DNA of 64,000 bases, taken from contig CAISBR010000206.1 in assembly GCA_903883645.1 (NCBI GenBank), forward strand, positions 40,289 to 104,288, written 5' to 3'. Shown one piece after another: positions 9,053 to 17,957 of the stretch (position 1 is its first letter; each line of letters starts with the position of its first letter). The notes under the pieces were generated by a model. That model was not told where the DNA came from and searched no databases. It saw only the letters and a program-made list of their open reading frames with translations. This stretch comes from an uncultured Myxococcales bacterium. Lineage in GTDB: Bacteria; Myxococcota_A; UBA9042. The position numbers were made by a program, and so were the translations under genes.

Positions 9053-9585
9053 CCACGCTGCGTAACCTACAGAAACGCAAGATTTTTGACGACATGCTCC
9101 AGGCAGGCATCGCCGCCGTGCACTTGGACGCGCGCCAGCCGGGCGTGCTGGTGCCGCCGCACTTGGCCGACCAGGCGTGGCTGGTGCTGAACTATTCGTG
9201 GCGCTACCGCGTCGCCGATTTCCGCTTTGACGACGAGGCTGTAGAAGCCTCCTTGTCGTTTGGCGGTCAATCGCACTTTTGCCGAGTGCCGTGGGCGGCG
9301 GTGTTTGCGGTAACGGACCCGGGCCGGAGCCAAGGCCAAATCTGGCACGACGAAGTGCCGGGCGAGGTGGTGCCCGCCGCGGCCAAACCGCAGCCCGGCG
9401 CCAAGACGCAACCTCGTGTCAAGACTGCGACTGGCAAGGCAAAACCGGCGCAGCTAGTGGCAGCAGATCCAGCCATCGAGCCCGCGCCAGATGCACCACG
9501 ACCCAGTCTGCGCGCCATTGCCGGCGGCAACGAAGGCAGTGCGCCGACTCCGCCGCGCGCTGGTCACTTGCGTCGCGTCAAGTAA
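9049..9585 (+). CDS. sspB: SspB-like ClpXP specificity-enhancing factor
   Basis: SspB adaptors deliver ssrA-tagged proteins to the ClpXP protease. The N-terminal part (about 1-105) has the family pattern: an early helix (KRKIFDDML), then PGVLVPPHLADQAWLVLNYS, LSFGGQSHFCRVPWAAVFAV. A low-complexity Ala/Pro/Lys linker of about 60 residues follows. The protein ends in HLRRVK, closely matching the C-terminal ClpX-binding tail LRVVK of E. coli SspB. That domain-linker-tail layout is strong support. The start is the GTG at 9049, overlapping the GNAT stop codon as GTGA. The ORF track instead shows a longer frame from 8818 that runs through the GNAT gene. Confidence 0.88.
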   Translation: MTTLRNLQKRKIFDDMLQAGIAAVHLDARQPGVLVPPHLADQAWLVLNYSWRYRVADFRFDDEAVEASLSFGGQSHFCRVPWAAVFAVTDPGRSQGQIWHDEVPGEVVPAAAKPQPGAKTQPRVKTATGKAKPAQLVAADPAIEPAPDAPRPSLRAIAGGNEGSAPTPPRAGHLRRVK

Positions 9586-9602
9586 AACGACCGCAGTCGG
9601 GT

Positions 9603-9631
9603 TTGAGTATTTTGTAGCCGGGTCCTAAGAT
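9603..9631 (+). promoter_or_regulatory. Sigma-70-type promoter upstream of the WecA-like gene
   Basis: TTGAGT and TAAGAT are separated by exactly 17 bases. The predicted transcription start lies near 9638, leaving a leader of about 60 bases before the GTG at 9698. Confidence 0.5.
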
Positions 9632-9697
9632 CCCAGATCGTGCGGTCGGCAACTCATCTTTGGGCCAAGGCGATCGCCGCCAGCTTGGAATTTCAGC

Positions 9698-10741
9698 GTG
9701 CGCAAGGTTTACCTTTTCGCTTTCTTGGTTGCACTTGGCGTCGTGGCACTGCTCACGCCGGTGGTGCTGGCGTGGTCGCGGCGATTGCAGCTGTACGACC
9801 AGCCCGACGGCGAGCGCAAGGTGCACAACACCCCCACGCCACGCACCGGGGGTATCGCGATTGCTATCGGCATCTTGGTGCCGCTCATTGGCCTAGCGCT
9901 GTACGGCAACGACTTCTCGGAAACCATGCAGCGCGATCAGCAGCGCTTAGTGGCGTTCTTGGGTGGCTTCGCGGCGATCTTGGCACTGGGCGTGTACGAC
10001 GACATCAAAGGCGTGGGCGCGTGGGGCAAGCTGGGCGTGCAAGCGCTGGTGGGCCTGGTGCTATGGCAGAGCGACCTGCGCGTCGATCACTTTAGCCTTT
10101 TCGATCATCCGTACCATATTGGCCTGTGGTCGCTGCCGCTGACGATCCTGTGGGTGGCCGGTTTTGCCAATGCGATGAACCTGATCGACGGTCTCGACGG
10201 TCTGGCGGCGGGCGTGGCGGTGTTTGCTTCGGTGGCGCTGTTTGGCATTGCCCAGATCGACGCGGTGCCTATGCTGCAGCTAATTGCCGCAGTGACGGGT
10301 GGCGCAGCCTTAGGCTTCTTGCTATTCAATTTTTCGCCCGCGCTCATCTTCATGGGCGACTCGGGCAGCATGACGCTCGGATACGTCTTTGCCGTCGCCG
10401 GCTTGTGGAGCGCATCGCGGCGTGCGTCGGCCCTGGCGCTGGTGCTGCCCCTGCTGGCCTTGGGTCTGCCGCTGGCCGACACGGCCATCGCGTTTGTGCG
10501 GCGCGCGCTGAGCGGCAAGTCGCCTTTTCAGAGCGATCGTCTGCACATTCATCATCGGCTGGTAGCGCGTGGCCTGACCCATCGCCAAGCGGTCTCGGTG
10601 CTTTACGGCATGTGTGCGGTGCTGACGGGTGGGGCTATCGCACTGCGGGCGACCGAGGATGTCGAGATCGGCGCGGCCCTGGTCGGTGTGACACTGACCG
10701 TCATCGTGGGTCTGCGCTGGTGGCTGACTCGCAAGCGCTAG
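9698..10741 (+). CDS. Polyprenyl-phosphate sugar-1-phosphate transferase, MraY/WecA family
   Basis: Members transfer a HexNAc-1-phosphate from a UDP-sugar to undecaprenyl phosphate at the inner membrane, beginning O-antigen, capsule or teichoic-type glycans. The 347-aa protein has about ten hydrophobic segments. Family motifs are present: RKVHNTPTPRTGG near residue 45, YDDIKG near 105, NAMNLIDGLDGLAAG near 160 (catalytic Asp residues), FMGDSGSM near 220, and a cytoplasmic His-rich loop DRLHIHHRLVARG near 285. These fit WecA/TagO rather than MraY, which is normally encoded in the murein cluster. The start is a GTG with only a weak upstream GGA. No polymer genes adjoin it. Confidence 0.9.
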   Translation: MRKVYLFAFLVALGVVALLTPVVLAWSRRLQLYDQPDGERKVHNTPTPRTGGIAIAIGILVPLIGLALYGNDFSETMQRDQQRLVAFLGGFAAILALGVYDDIKGVGAWGKLGVQALVGLVLWQSDLRVDHFSLFDHPYHIGLWSLPLTILWVAGFANAMNLIDGLDGLAAGVAVFASVALFGIAQIDAVPMLQLIAAVTGGAALGFLLFNFSPALIFMGDSGSMTLGYVFAVAGLWSASRRASALALVLPLLALGLPLADTAIAFVRRALSGKSPFQSDRLHIHHRLVARGLTHRQAVSVLYGMCAVLTGGAIALRATEDVEIGAALVGVTLTVIVGLRWWLTRKR

Positions 10742-10756
10742 TCACTCCAAGAGAAA

Positions 10757-11758
10757 CTAGGCCCGTGGGTGAAAGCGGTCGTAGATCTCGCGCAACCGGT
10801 CGCGCTGCACATGGGTGTAAATCTGCGTCGTGCCAATGTCGGCGTGGCCCAAAAGTGCTTGCACGGCCCGCAGATCCGCCCCACCCGCCAGCAAGTGCGT
10901 GGCGAAGGAGTGGCGCAGCTTGTGCGGCGAGATGGGCTTGTCGATCGCGGCTACCAGGGCATAGCGCTTGACCAATTTCCAGAAGCCCTGGCGGGTCATA
11001 GGCTTACACTGGCTCGTCAAGAAAAGCGACTGCGCCTGCGGCCCCTTGCGCACCCGACCATTGCCGCGAGCCAGCGACGGCCGCGCCTTTTCGAGATAGT
11101 CGACCAAGCGGGCACGGGCAATTTCGCCAATCGGCACCAAGCGTTCTTTGCGCCCCTTGCCGATGCAGCGCACCAGACCGCGATCAAAATCCACATCGCT
11201 GAGCATCAGATTGACGAGCTCGCTGACGCGCAGACCCGTGGCATACAGCGTCTCGAGCATGGCCGTATCGCGCACCGCCCGGTCGTGGGCCGTACCCGGC
11301 GCCGCCAGCAATCGCAAAACCTCTTCTTGGCTCAGCACATCGGGCAGGTCGCGGCCCTGCTTGGGCATATCGAGCAGCGCCGCCGGATTGTCCTCGACCA
11401 GGCCGCGATCGAGCAAGTATGCGCAAAAGCTGCGCAATGTCGACATGTGGCGGGCGATCGAGCGCGGCTGCAGGCCGTCACTTTGCAGGTCTTCTAGGTA
11501 CTCGACCAGCGTCTCGTGGTCCAAGTCGGCCGGCACATTGACGCCCAATTGCTCATCTAAATGCTTGACCATACGCAGCAAATCGCGCCCGTAGGCGACA
11601 AGCGTGTTGCTGGCCATGTTGCGCTCAAGCCGCAGATGGCGCAGGAACCGCTCAGAGGCCTGCTGCAGCGTGGCTTCGGCGCGAAGAACGTCGAGGCGCG
11701 GCGGCTCCGCGGGCGGGGTGGTAAGGGGCTTTGGCGTCGGCAGTGAAGTGGTTCGCAT
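10757..11758 (-). CDS. xerD: Tyrosine recombinase XerD/XerC
   Basis: Xer recombinases resolve chromosome dimers at dif sites. The 333-aa protein has an N-terminal SAM-like DNA-binding domain (about 30-120, RHLRLERNMASNTLVAYGRDL) and a C-terminal catalytic domain. The catalytic set is visible: Arg in ATGLRVSELVNL, Lys in the beta-hairpin (GKGRKERLVPIG), HKLRHSFATHLL, LGHADIGTTQIYTHV with the nucleophilic Tyr. A 28-residue Pro/Thr-rich tail precedes the usual start, and no internal ATG fits better. The sequence resembles XerD slightly more than XerC. It lies downstream of mutS but is separated from it by 341 bases. Confidence 0.93.
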   Translation of the reverse strand: MRTTSLPTPKPLTTPPAEPPRLDVLRAEATLQQASERFLRHLRLERNMASNTLVAYGRDLLRMVKHLDEQLGVNVPADLDHETLVEYLEDLQSDGLQPRSIARHMSTLRSFCAYLLDRGLVEDNPAALLDMPKQGRDLPDVLSQEEVLRLLAAPGTAHDRAVRDTAMLETLYATGLRVSELVNLMLSDVDFDRGLVRCIGKGRKERLVPIGEIARARLVDYLEKARPSLARGNGRVRKGPQAQSLFLTSQCKPMTRQGFWKLVKRYALVAAIDKPISPHKLRHSFATHLLAGGADLRAVQALLGHADIGTTQIYTHVQRDRLREIYDRFHPRA

Positions 11759-12099
11759 GTGCCCATCGTGCCGTGCGGTGGGTTTTCGTCAAATTCTTGT
11801 GCAAGTGCTAGCAGTTGACTAGTTTTCTTGACAGTCCGCCCGAGTTGCGCTTGCCCGCGCCGACGCATAGTAACCATCTGAAATTAGACGCGAGCATGGC
11901 CCGCAGCAGCGCGGAATCGCTCGCAGCGTCTGCGACAACCGAACAGCTGCGGCAAGTGGGGATCGCGCAAAGATTCCGCAAGCATCTCGCTGTACTGCAC
12001 ACGGACCGTCGGCAGCTGCAGCTCCATTTCAGCACCACGATCACAAGAATTTCAGAATTTACGTTTATACAAGCGAGGTTATAAACCTGTATCCACAGG
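11759..12099. other. 341-base spacer between xerD and mutS
   Basis: Both flanking genes read on the minus strand. The spacer holds one small minus-strand ORF (listed separately) and an AT-rich patch at about 12045-12090, unusual for this window. A 6-bp hairpin (ACCTGT/ACAGGT, 4-base loop) sits at 12085-12100, touching the mutS stop codon. It lacks a T-run, so it is not a convincing terminator. No RNA gene or recognisable regulatory motif is seen. The longer ORF-track entries here have unconvincing composition. Confidence 0.5.
11884..12027 (-). CDS. Possible small ORF, 47 aa, unknown
   Basis: The frame starts ATG GAG CTG CAG CTG and runs 47 codons to TAA, with third positions mostly G or C as in the real genes of this window. 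The product begins MELQLPTVRVQYSEML and ends Arg-rich. It is too short for the ORF track. There is no good Shine-Dalgarno sequence and no promoter I would defend. It may be a degraded gene fragment or chance. I do not recognise any domain. Confidence 0.25.
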   Translation of the reverse strand: MELQLPTVRVQYSEMLAESLRDPHLPQLFGCRRRCERFRAAAGHARV

Positions 12100-14751
12100 T
12101 CAGTGCGGTGCCGCCATGCGCGCTTCGTCGATCAGCGCGGCCAAAATTTCGTGGGCCTGGCGCGGCGACAGCGTATCGGGGTCAAGCGCCGCGATTCGGC
12201 TGACGATCTGCACCAGCGAATGCTCGCGATGGGCCGACTCGGGCGGCGGCGGCAGGTCGTCGAACAGGCCCTGCTGGCGGCTCGAGGCGCTCGTCAAGGT
12301 CTTGGCCTGATTCTTCTTGTTGTTGCGCTCAAACTGGTCGAGCAGGTTGCGGGCGCGGTCGATCACCGCCTCGGGCAGGCCGGCCAGCTTGGCCACGGTC
12401 ACGCCGTGCGAGCGCGAGGTAGGCCCCGGCTGCAGCTGATGGATGAACACCACCTCGCCGCCCCACTCTTTGACCGCCACGTGCACGTTACGTAACCGCA
12501 TGAGTTTATTTGAAAGAACCGTTAGTTCGTGGTAGTGGGTGGCGCACAGACACAGCGATCGCGAGCGGTCATGCATCCGCTCGAGCACGCTCCAGGCGAT
12601 CGCCAGCCCGTCCCACGTCGAGGTACCGCGGCCAATTTCGTCGAGCACCACCAGGGTTCGCGGCGTGGCACGCGCAAGAATATCCGCCACTTCACGCATC
12701 TCGACCAGAAACGTCGAGGCGCCCTCGGCAATGTCGTCGCCGGCACCAATACGCGTCAGCACCGCGTCGAGCACCCCCATCACCGCCTGCTCGGCCGGCA
12801 CAAAACTACCCGCCTGACACAGGATCGTGCACAGCGCCACCTGTCGCATCAGTGTCGACTTGCCGGCCATATTGGGCCCGGTAATCAGAAGTAACTGCGC
12901 GGGATCGCTAACCAAACTTGCCAGTATCGCTGGATCAACACCCTCGCCAGCCAGCGCCACGTCGTTGGCCACAAACTGCCCGGGCGGCAGCAACGCCTCG
13001 ATCACCGGGTGGCGACAGGCCTTGAGCCCCAGCACCGGCCCGTCGATGAGCGTTGGCTGCACCCAGCTGCGCTCGGCCGCCACTTGGGCAAAACCGGCGT
13101 GCACATCCAGGTCGGCCAGCGCCGCCGCAATACTGCGCAAGCGCCCACCAAAGCTAGCAATTTCAGCGAGCAGCGCCCGATACAGATTCGTCTCGCGGCT
13201 GTGGCGCTCGGTCTCGGCGCGCAACATCTTGCGCTCAAATTCCGTCAGGTCGGGGGTGGTAAAGCGCTCGACGTTCTTGAGCGTCTGCTTGCGCAGATAA
13301 CCCGTAGGCACCGAAACCCCTTGTTTTAGGCTAACTTCGATGCCATAGCCGCTGACGCGATTGTAACCCACCTTCAGCGACGACAGCCCGGTGCGCTGAC
13401 GCTCGTCTTGCTCGTACTGGTCGAGCCACTGCTGGCTGTGCTCGGTCAGGCGCAGCCACTCGTCGAGCTCGGGGTCCCAACCCTGGGCAATTGCACCACC
13501 TTCGGCCAAGGTCGGCGGCGGCACGGCGGCCAGCCGCAGCTCGAGCGAGGCCAAAAGCTCGGCCATCCCCTCTAGCTCACCGGCCAGCTGGGCCAGGGCC
13601 AGGCTATGCGGCGCCAAAAGCTCAAGCTGGGCACGCACTTCGGGCAAAGTCCGCAGGGTCTCGCGCAGGGCCCCCAGCTCGCGGGGATGCGCCAGCCCGG
13701 CGGCACAGCGGGTCGACACCCGCGCCACATCACACAACCTAGTTATTAGACTACGCAAATGCTGCTGAACCGGCCTATCGTGCACCAGCGCCGCCACCGC
13801 GCCGTGGCGCAGCTCGATAGCCCGCCGATCCGCCAGCGGCGCCAGGATCAGCGCCCGCAGCCAGCGCGCACCCGCGGCCGTTTGGGTGCGGTCGATCGCA
13901 TCGAGCAGTGAACCCTGCCGGCGACCCGAGCGCGACGTGTGCAAAAGCTCAAGATGCGCCACGGCTTGCCAGGGCAGCTGCAGGTGCGCCAGGTCGTCTA
14001 GCCGCTTGGGCTCGCCCAGCCAGCCCGGCGACTGCGGCCGCACTTCGCTCAGATACGTGCGCAAAAGCTCAAGCGCCGCCTCGACTTCTTGCCCCGGCTT
14101 AAACTCGCCCAGAGGCCGCTCGCTGCGCGCCACGTGCCGCACCTGCGGCTGCTGCTCAAGCCAGGTCAGCGCGCCGGGCCCCAGCACCAATTCCTTGGGC
14201 TCCAAGCGGGCCAGCAGCACGCCCAGCGCCGCCGGATGCAGCACCCGCGCCGCCTGCAGCTCGCCCGTCGACGCATCGGCCACCGCCAGCCCTAGCCCAC
14301 CGCGCTTGACCGCCGCCAGCGCCACCAAGTGGTTGCTCCGGTGTGTATCCAGCGCCTCGGTCTCAAGAATCACGCCCGGGGTGATCACATGGGTCACGCC
14401 GCGCTGCACGATGCCCTTGCCGGCCCCCGGATCGGTCAATTGCTCAACGATCGCACAACGTCGCCCGGCCTCGACCGCCCGCTGCACATGCCCCGGCAGC
14501 GCGTGGTACGGAAAGCCGCACATCGGAATCGGCCGCACGTCGTTCTTGTTGCGCGAGGTCAGCGTCAGGTCGAGCAGCCGGCTCGCCTCGATCGCGTCTT
14601 CGAAGAACATCTCGTAAAAATCGCCCAGCCGAAACAGGATCAGGGCGTCGGGCTGCTGGCGCTTGGCGTCGAGCACTTGCCGCATCACCGGCGTCATCGC
14701 CTCGGGCACAGCGTCAGCCGTGACTAGCCAATGCGGGGAGTTTGCGAGCAT
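12100..14751 (-). CDS. mutS: DNA mismatch repair protein MutS
   Basis: MutS recognises mispaired bases and signals repair using ATP. The 883-aa protein has the mismatch-wedge motif GDFYEMFFED near residue 44. Connector, lever and clamp domains follow. The C-terminal ABC-type ATPase has Walker A GPNMAGKST near residue 625 and the Walker B/signature region DEIGRGTSTWDGLAIAWS. The region after about residue 800 includes a Gln/Lys-rich linker and a short helical tail. The ATG at 14751 begins 6 bases after the stop of the upstream lipoprotein gene, so the two are probably one transcript. An internal Met at residue 19 is a possible alternative start. Confidence 0.97.
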   Translation of the reverse strand: MLANSPHWLVTADAVPEAMTPVMRQVLDAKRQQPDALILFRLGDFYEMFFEDAIEASRLLDLTLTSRNKNDVRPIPMCGFPYHALPGHVQRAVEAGRRCAIVEQLTDPGAGKGIVQRGVTHVITPGVILETEALDTHRSNHLVALAAVKRGGLGLAVADASTGELQAARVLHPAALGVLLARLEPKELVLGPGALTWLEQQPQVRHVARSERPLGEFKPGQEVEAALELLRTYLSEVRPQSPGWLGEPKRLDDLAHLQLPWQAVAHLELLHTSRSGRRQGSLLDAIDRTQTAAGARWLRALILAPLADRRAIELRHGAVAALVHDRPVQQHLRSLITRLCDVARVSTRCAAGLAHPRELGALRETLRTLPEVRAQLELLAPHSLALAQLAGELEGMAELLASLELRLAAVPPPTLAEGGAIAQGWDPELDEWLRLTEHSQQWLDQYEQDERQRTGLSSLKVGYNRVSGYGIEVSLKQGVSVPTGYLRKQTLKNVERFTTPDLTEFERKMLRAETERHSRETNLYRALLAEIASFGGRLRSIAAALADLDVHAGFAQVAAERSWVQPTLIDGPVLGLKACRHPVIEALLPPGQFVANDVALAGEGVDPAILASLVSDPAQLLLITGPNMAGKSTLMRQVALCTILCQAGSFVPAEQAVMGVLDAVLTRIGAGDDIAEGASTFLVEMREVADILARATPRTLVVLDEIGRGTSTWDGLAIAWSVLERMHDRSRSLCLCATHYHELTVLSNKLMRLRNVHVAVKEWGGEVVFIHQLQPGPTSRSHGVTVAKLAGLPEAVIDRARNLLDQFERNNKKNQAKTLTSASSRQQGLFDDLPPPPESAHREHSLVQIVSRIAALDPDTLSPRQAHEILAALIDEARMAAPH

Positions 14752-14757
14752 CTTCGC

Positions 14758-15192
14758 TTACGGTTTCGCGGCCGTGCAGTTCAGCACGCGCACGATGGTC
14801 GGGCCTTGGGTGTCGCCGGGCGAGGCCGCGGGGCAGATCACTTCTTCGGCCCATTGCCAAGTGGTGTTCGAGCGGGCCTGCAGCAGCGCCGTCGCGCCAC
14901 GGGCCAGCGTCGCGCAACTGCGGCGGGGCTTGCCCACGGCATAGGTCTCGGGTTCGAGCTCGTCGCCCACCATGACTTCGACCGTCGCGGCTTGGCCGCC
15001 GCATGTGGCCGCCGATAGCTCGATCTGCAAGTCGCAGCGGCTAGTTGGGCACGGATCGGTGGCGCTGCACTGGCAGGTCGGGGTCTTGGGCGCGCCCGGC
15101 GCAACGCCCGTTTGGCAGCCGCCGAGCACCGCTAAGAGCAGCGCGAGGGTCGATGTTGCCCATTTTTGCCAATAAATGCCGCTGTGACCCAT
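14758..15192 (-). CDS. Small Cys-rich putative lipoprotein
   Basis: The 144-aa product has a signal peptide ending in lipobox AVLGGC, preceded by a short hydrophilic tail. The mature part has at least eight cysteines, some clustered in PTCQCSATDPCPTSRC, which suggests disulfides in the periplasm or at the outer membrane. I recognise no domain. The ATG has GGAGG about 5 bases upstream (GGAGGCAGC), a strong site. It lies directly upstream of mutS with a 6-base gap. A functional link to repair is not implied. Confidence 0.75.
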   Translation of the reverse strand: MGHSGIYWQKWATSTLALLLAVLGGCQTGVAPGAPKTPTCQCSATDPCPTSRCDLQIELSAATCGGQAATVEVMVGDELEPETYAVGKPRRSCATLARGATALLQARSNTTWQWAEEVICPAASPGDTQGPTIVRVLNCTAAKP

Positions 15193-15299
15193 GCTGCCTC
15201 CGGTCCACAGGATGCGCTGTTTGGCGGCGCTGCGTCAACGTCTTGACACCTTGGCGCGCACGGCCGACCATCGACGCGATCGAAGGCCACGCCAAGTGG

Positions 15300-15713
15300 A
15301 TGCGGCACGACCAGGAGCGGCGCTTGATTACGGAACACTCGCGCTTTCAGCTAGAAGCCAGCAAGCTCGGACGCGACTTGATGTTTCAGGTCACGGTGTT
15401 CGAGAAAGAGGAACGCCGCCGCAAGAAACTGTTCGCCGAGACGCAGTGCAGCGACCCGTTCCATCTGGTGATCCAGTTCATCATCCGCGAAGCGCCCGAC
15501 TTCGATACCCTGCTGCAGCGTTTTGTCGCCCAGCTTGAGCACCGCGGCTTTGTGCCCCAGCGGATGCGGATGCGCACCGACGGTCGCTGGCAAGAGTGGC
15601 TGCCCGTACCCTATGTTACCGGCGCAGGGCTGTCTCCGGCCAACGACCCGCCGGTGATCGAGACGGCCGACCAGAAGCCTGTTTCGAGTAAGAACAAGGG
15701 CGCCCTAGGCTAA
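15300..15713 (+). CDS. Hypothetical protein, 137 aa
   Basis: I do not recognise this protein. It begins MRHDQERRLITEHSRFQLE. The core is rich in charged and aromatic residues with mixed alpha/beta character (LMFQVTVFEKEERRRKKLF, FHLVIQFIIREAPDFDTLL), and the tail is disordered. There is no signal peptide, so it is probably cytoplasmic. The ORF track starts it at 15045, but that part overlaps the divergent lipoprotein and its promoter region. The ATG at 15300 is chosen, with GAAGG rather far upstream (13 bases). A TTG at 15244 is a possible alternative. A perfect TTGACA lies at 15243-15248 without a good -10. It converges with selB. Confidence 0.6.
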   Translation: MRHDQERRLITEHSRFQLEASKLGRDLMFQVTVFEKEERRRKKLFAETQCSDPFHLVIQFIIREAPDFDTLLQRFVAQLEHRGFVPQRMRMRTDGRWQEWLPVPYVTGAGLSPANDPPVIETADQKPVSSKNKGALG

Positions 15714-15734
15714 ACCCCGTTCACAAATCACATC

Positions 15735-17705
15735 TTACGACCCCTGGCGCTGTTTGTAGGCCTCGCGCGCCCGCTCACGGATGCGGCGATTGCCGGCCGG
15801 ATCGCGCACGGTAATCCGCTCGGCATCCAGATATTCAGCCAGCGGAATCAAGTGCTTGCGTGTTAAGCCCAGCACGTCTTTTAGCTCACCCGTCGAAAAT
15901 GCGTCGCGATCGGCAAACGCAGTTAGCACCTGATCGATCGCCACCTGGGCGTGGGTGCGCGTCAGCCACATGTCGTCGCCGATCCGCACCACCTGGCCGG
16001 CGTTCTGCGCGGCGTGAAGGGCCACAAGCACTTGTTTGGGCTGTAAATTAAGCACCTCAGCCAGTTGTGCCGGCGCGGACGGCTGCAGCCCGTCGGCCGC
16101 CAGCAACTCGATCAACTTGGCAATTTGCTCTGGGTCTGCCTGCACTTGCGGCACAAATGCCGGCTGCGCCCACAGCAACCCGCGCTGCGCCAGCTTGTTC
16201 GTCTTGGCCAGCCCTTGCAGCACCTCGGCCACCACCGCCGGCGCGACAAACGCCGCACTGCGCTGCAACGCTTCGAGCTCGATGCCCACTCGCCCCGGCT
16301 GCTGGGTATGAAACTCAACCACCTGTCGCAGCAAACGTAACTCAATTTCAGCCAGTTGCAGAGGATCGAACAGGCTCAAACCGATGCGCCGCAACCGACT
16401 CGACCCCAGCAACGCCTTGACCGCCTTGCCCAGCGCCACCGCCGGGGCGGGCAGCAACTGTGGCAAGTTTGACTCGATAATCCCTTGTAGACCAGCTAGT
16501 TGTGCTATAGCCTGCACGCGATCGTCGAGCCCGGGGGCCGCCAGCCGCTGCAAGGCCGCCAGCGTAGCCGCATCGCCCAGCCGGTGCCGCGGCGGCGCAG
16601 GATGCAGAATCGGCCCACCGCCCAGCGTCTGGCCCAGGCGAGGATCCCTTTGCGTTCCGCGCAGTACCACGGCAGCGCCCGGCGGCAGTGGCATGGGCTC
16701 GTCGAGGCGCAGCTGCACGACCCGGGTGGTGCCAGGGGGCTGGGGCGTGCCGTTGAGCTGCACCACCGTCGCCTCGCATACGCTGGTCCCTAGGTGCACA
16801 ACCACCCGTTTTTGAAGTGTAAATGCCTGAGCGTGCGCGAGCGTCGTCAGGAGGACATCCACCCGCACCCCGGTATGCAGCGACCCCGGCGCCGCCAGCA
16901 CACTGCCCAGCGGAACGTCGCTCAGCGTCGCCCCGGCCAGGTTCAGCGCCACCCGCCCCGGCGCCTGCACACTGGTCTGCGGCCGCCCTTGCTGCTGCAG
17001 ATCGCGCACGCGAAACAGCGCCGACTGGGTCGCACCTGGCTGTAGTACCTGCATATTTTGCTCAAGCTGCACCGCGCCGCTCACCGCCGAACCGGCCACC
17101 ACCGTGCCGCGCCCCGGCAGCGAAAACGCCCGATCGATGTGCATCAAGAACGGCCGCGCACTCAGCTCGGGCAACGCAAGCGCTTGCGCGGTCAACGAGT
17201 GCAGCCAAGCCTCAAACTCGCCGCGAAAAAGCTCGAAGCTCGCGGGGTCGCGCACCGACACGCTCCACACCGGCGCGTCGTGTAAAAATGTGTCGCGCAC
17301 CAACTCGGCCAGATCCTCGCGGGCCAGCTCGAGCAGACTGGCGTCGACCAGATCCGCTTTGGTCAGCACCACCGCGCCGCGCTGCACACCTAATAGCTGA
17401 CAAATTGCAAGGTGTTCACGCCCTTGCGGCATGGCGCCCTCGTCCGCCGCCACCACCAGCACCACGGCGTCGATGCCCGAAGCCCCTGCAATCATGCGCT
17501 TTACGAACCGCTCGTGCCCCGGCATGTCGACGAGTGCAACCCGCTGCGGCGGCGGCCCGGGCAGGTCGAGCCACGCAAAGCCCAGCTCGATACTAATGCC
17601 GCGGCGCTGCTCTTCGGGCAGGCGGTCCGTCTCCATTCCCGTCAGCGACCGCACCAGCGAGGTCTTGCCGTGGTCGACGTGACCAGCGATTCCCAGAGTC
17701 AGCAC
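15735..17705 (-). CDS. selB: Selenocysteine-specific translation elongation factor SelB
   Basis: SelB brings Sec-tRNA to UGA codons marked by a SECIS element. The 656-aa protein starts with a translational GTPase domain: [10 protein letters not shown] (G1), RGISIELGF (G2), DMPGHERFV (G3), TKAD (G4). Domains II and III run to about residue 370. The C-terminal winged-helix repeats that bind the SECIS RNA occupy about residues 440-650. The ISIELGF effector loop and the winged-helix extension separate it from EF-Tu. The start is GTG with GAAGG 7 bases upstream. A TATACT -10 element lies at 17729-17734. No selA, selD or tRNA-Sec gene is visible in the window. Confidence 0.95.
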   Translation of the reverse strand: MLTLGIAGHVDHGKTSLVRSLTGMETDRLPEEQRRGISIELGFAWLDLPGPPPQRVALVDMPGHERFVKRMIAGASGIDAVVLVVAADEGAMPQGREHLAICQLLGVQRGAVVLTKADLVDASLLELAREDLAELVRDTFLHDAPVWSVSVRDPASFELFRGEFEAWLHSLTAQALALPELSARPFLMHIDRAFSLPGRGTVVAGSAVSGAVQLEQNMQVLQPGATQSALFRVRDLQQQGRPQTSVQAPGRVALNLAGATLSDVPLGSVLAAPGSLHTGVRVDVLLTTLAHAQAFTLQKRVVVHLGTSVCEATVVQLNGTPQPPGTTRVVQLRLDEPMPLPPGAAVVLRGTQRDPRLGQTLGGGPILHPAPPRHRLGDAATLAALQRLAAPGLDDRVQAIAQLAGLQGIIESNLPQLLPAPAVALGKAVKALLGSSRLRRIGLSLFDPLQLAEIELRLLRQVVEFHTQQPGRVGIELEALQRSAAFVAPAVVAEVLQGLAKTNKLAQRGLLWAQPAFVPQVQADPEQIAKLIELLAADGLQPSAPAQLAEVLNLQPKQVLVALHAAQNAGQVVRIGDDMWLTRTHAQVAIDQVLTAFADRDAFSTGELKDVLGLTRKHLIPLAEYLDAERITVRDPAGNRRIRERAREAYKQRQGS

Positions 17706-17728
17706 AGGCTACCTTCCCTTTTCAATTC

Positions 17729-17734
17729 AGTATA
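17729..17734 (-). promoter_or_regulatory. -10 element of the probable selB promoter
   Basis: TATACT on the minus strand lies about 25 bases upstream of the selB GTG, inside a locally AT-rich patch. I see no good -35 at 16-18 bases, so only the -10 is called. Transcription would start close to the Shine-Dalgarno site. Confidence 0.35.
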
Positions 17735-17957
17735 TTAACCTTAGCTCGCCCGACCTACCAAGATGGTCCGCCTCGGCCAGCTCGGCCACGATTCAGCCTT
17801 GGTCTGGCTCCTGCGCGTCGGAGAGCCGAGTTTCAGAGGATAATTGACCACCGCCGCTGCGCAAGGTAGCGTGTGCAACCATCTGGGCTTGTCGCGTCGG
17901 CTCCGCGAACCGACCGCACGCCCGCAACAGGCAACCCCCCGTCGGAGCAGGCATCGC

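Noticed and set aside
10738-10760. CTAGT/ACTAG hairpin between the WecA-like and xerD genes
   Set aside because: It has a five-base stem, a long loop and no T-run.
11815-12084. 89-aa plus-strand ORF in the xerD-mutS spacer
   Set aside because: It starts with TTG without a ribosome site and crosses the AT-rich patch, and no domain is seen.
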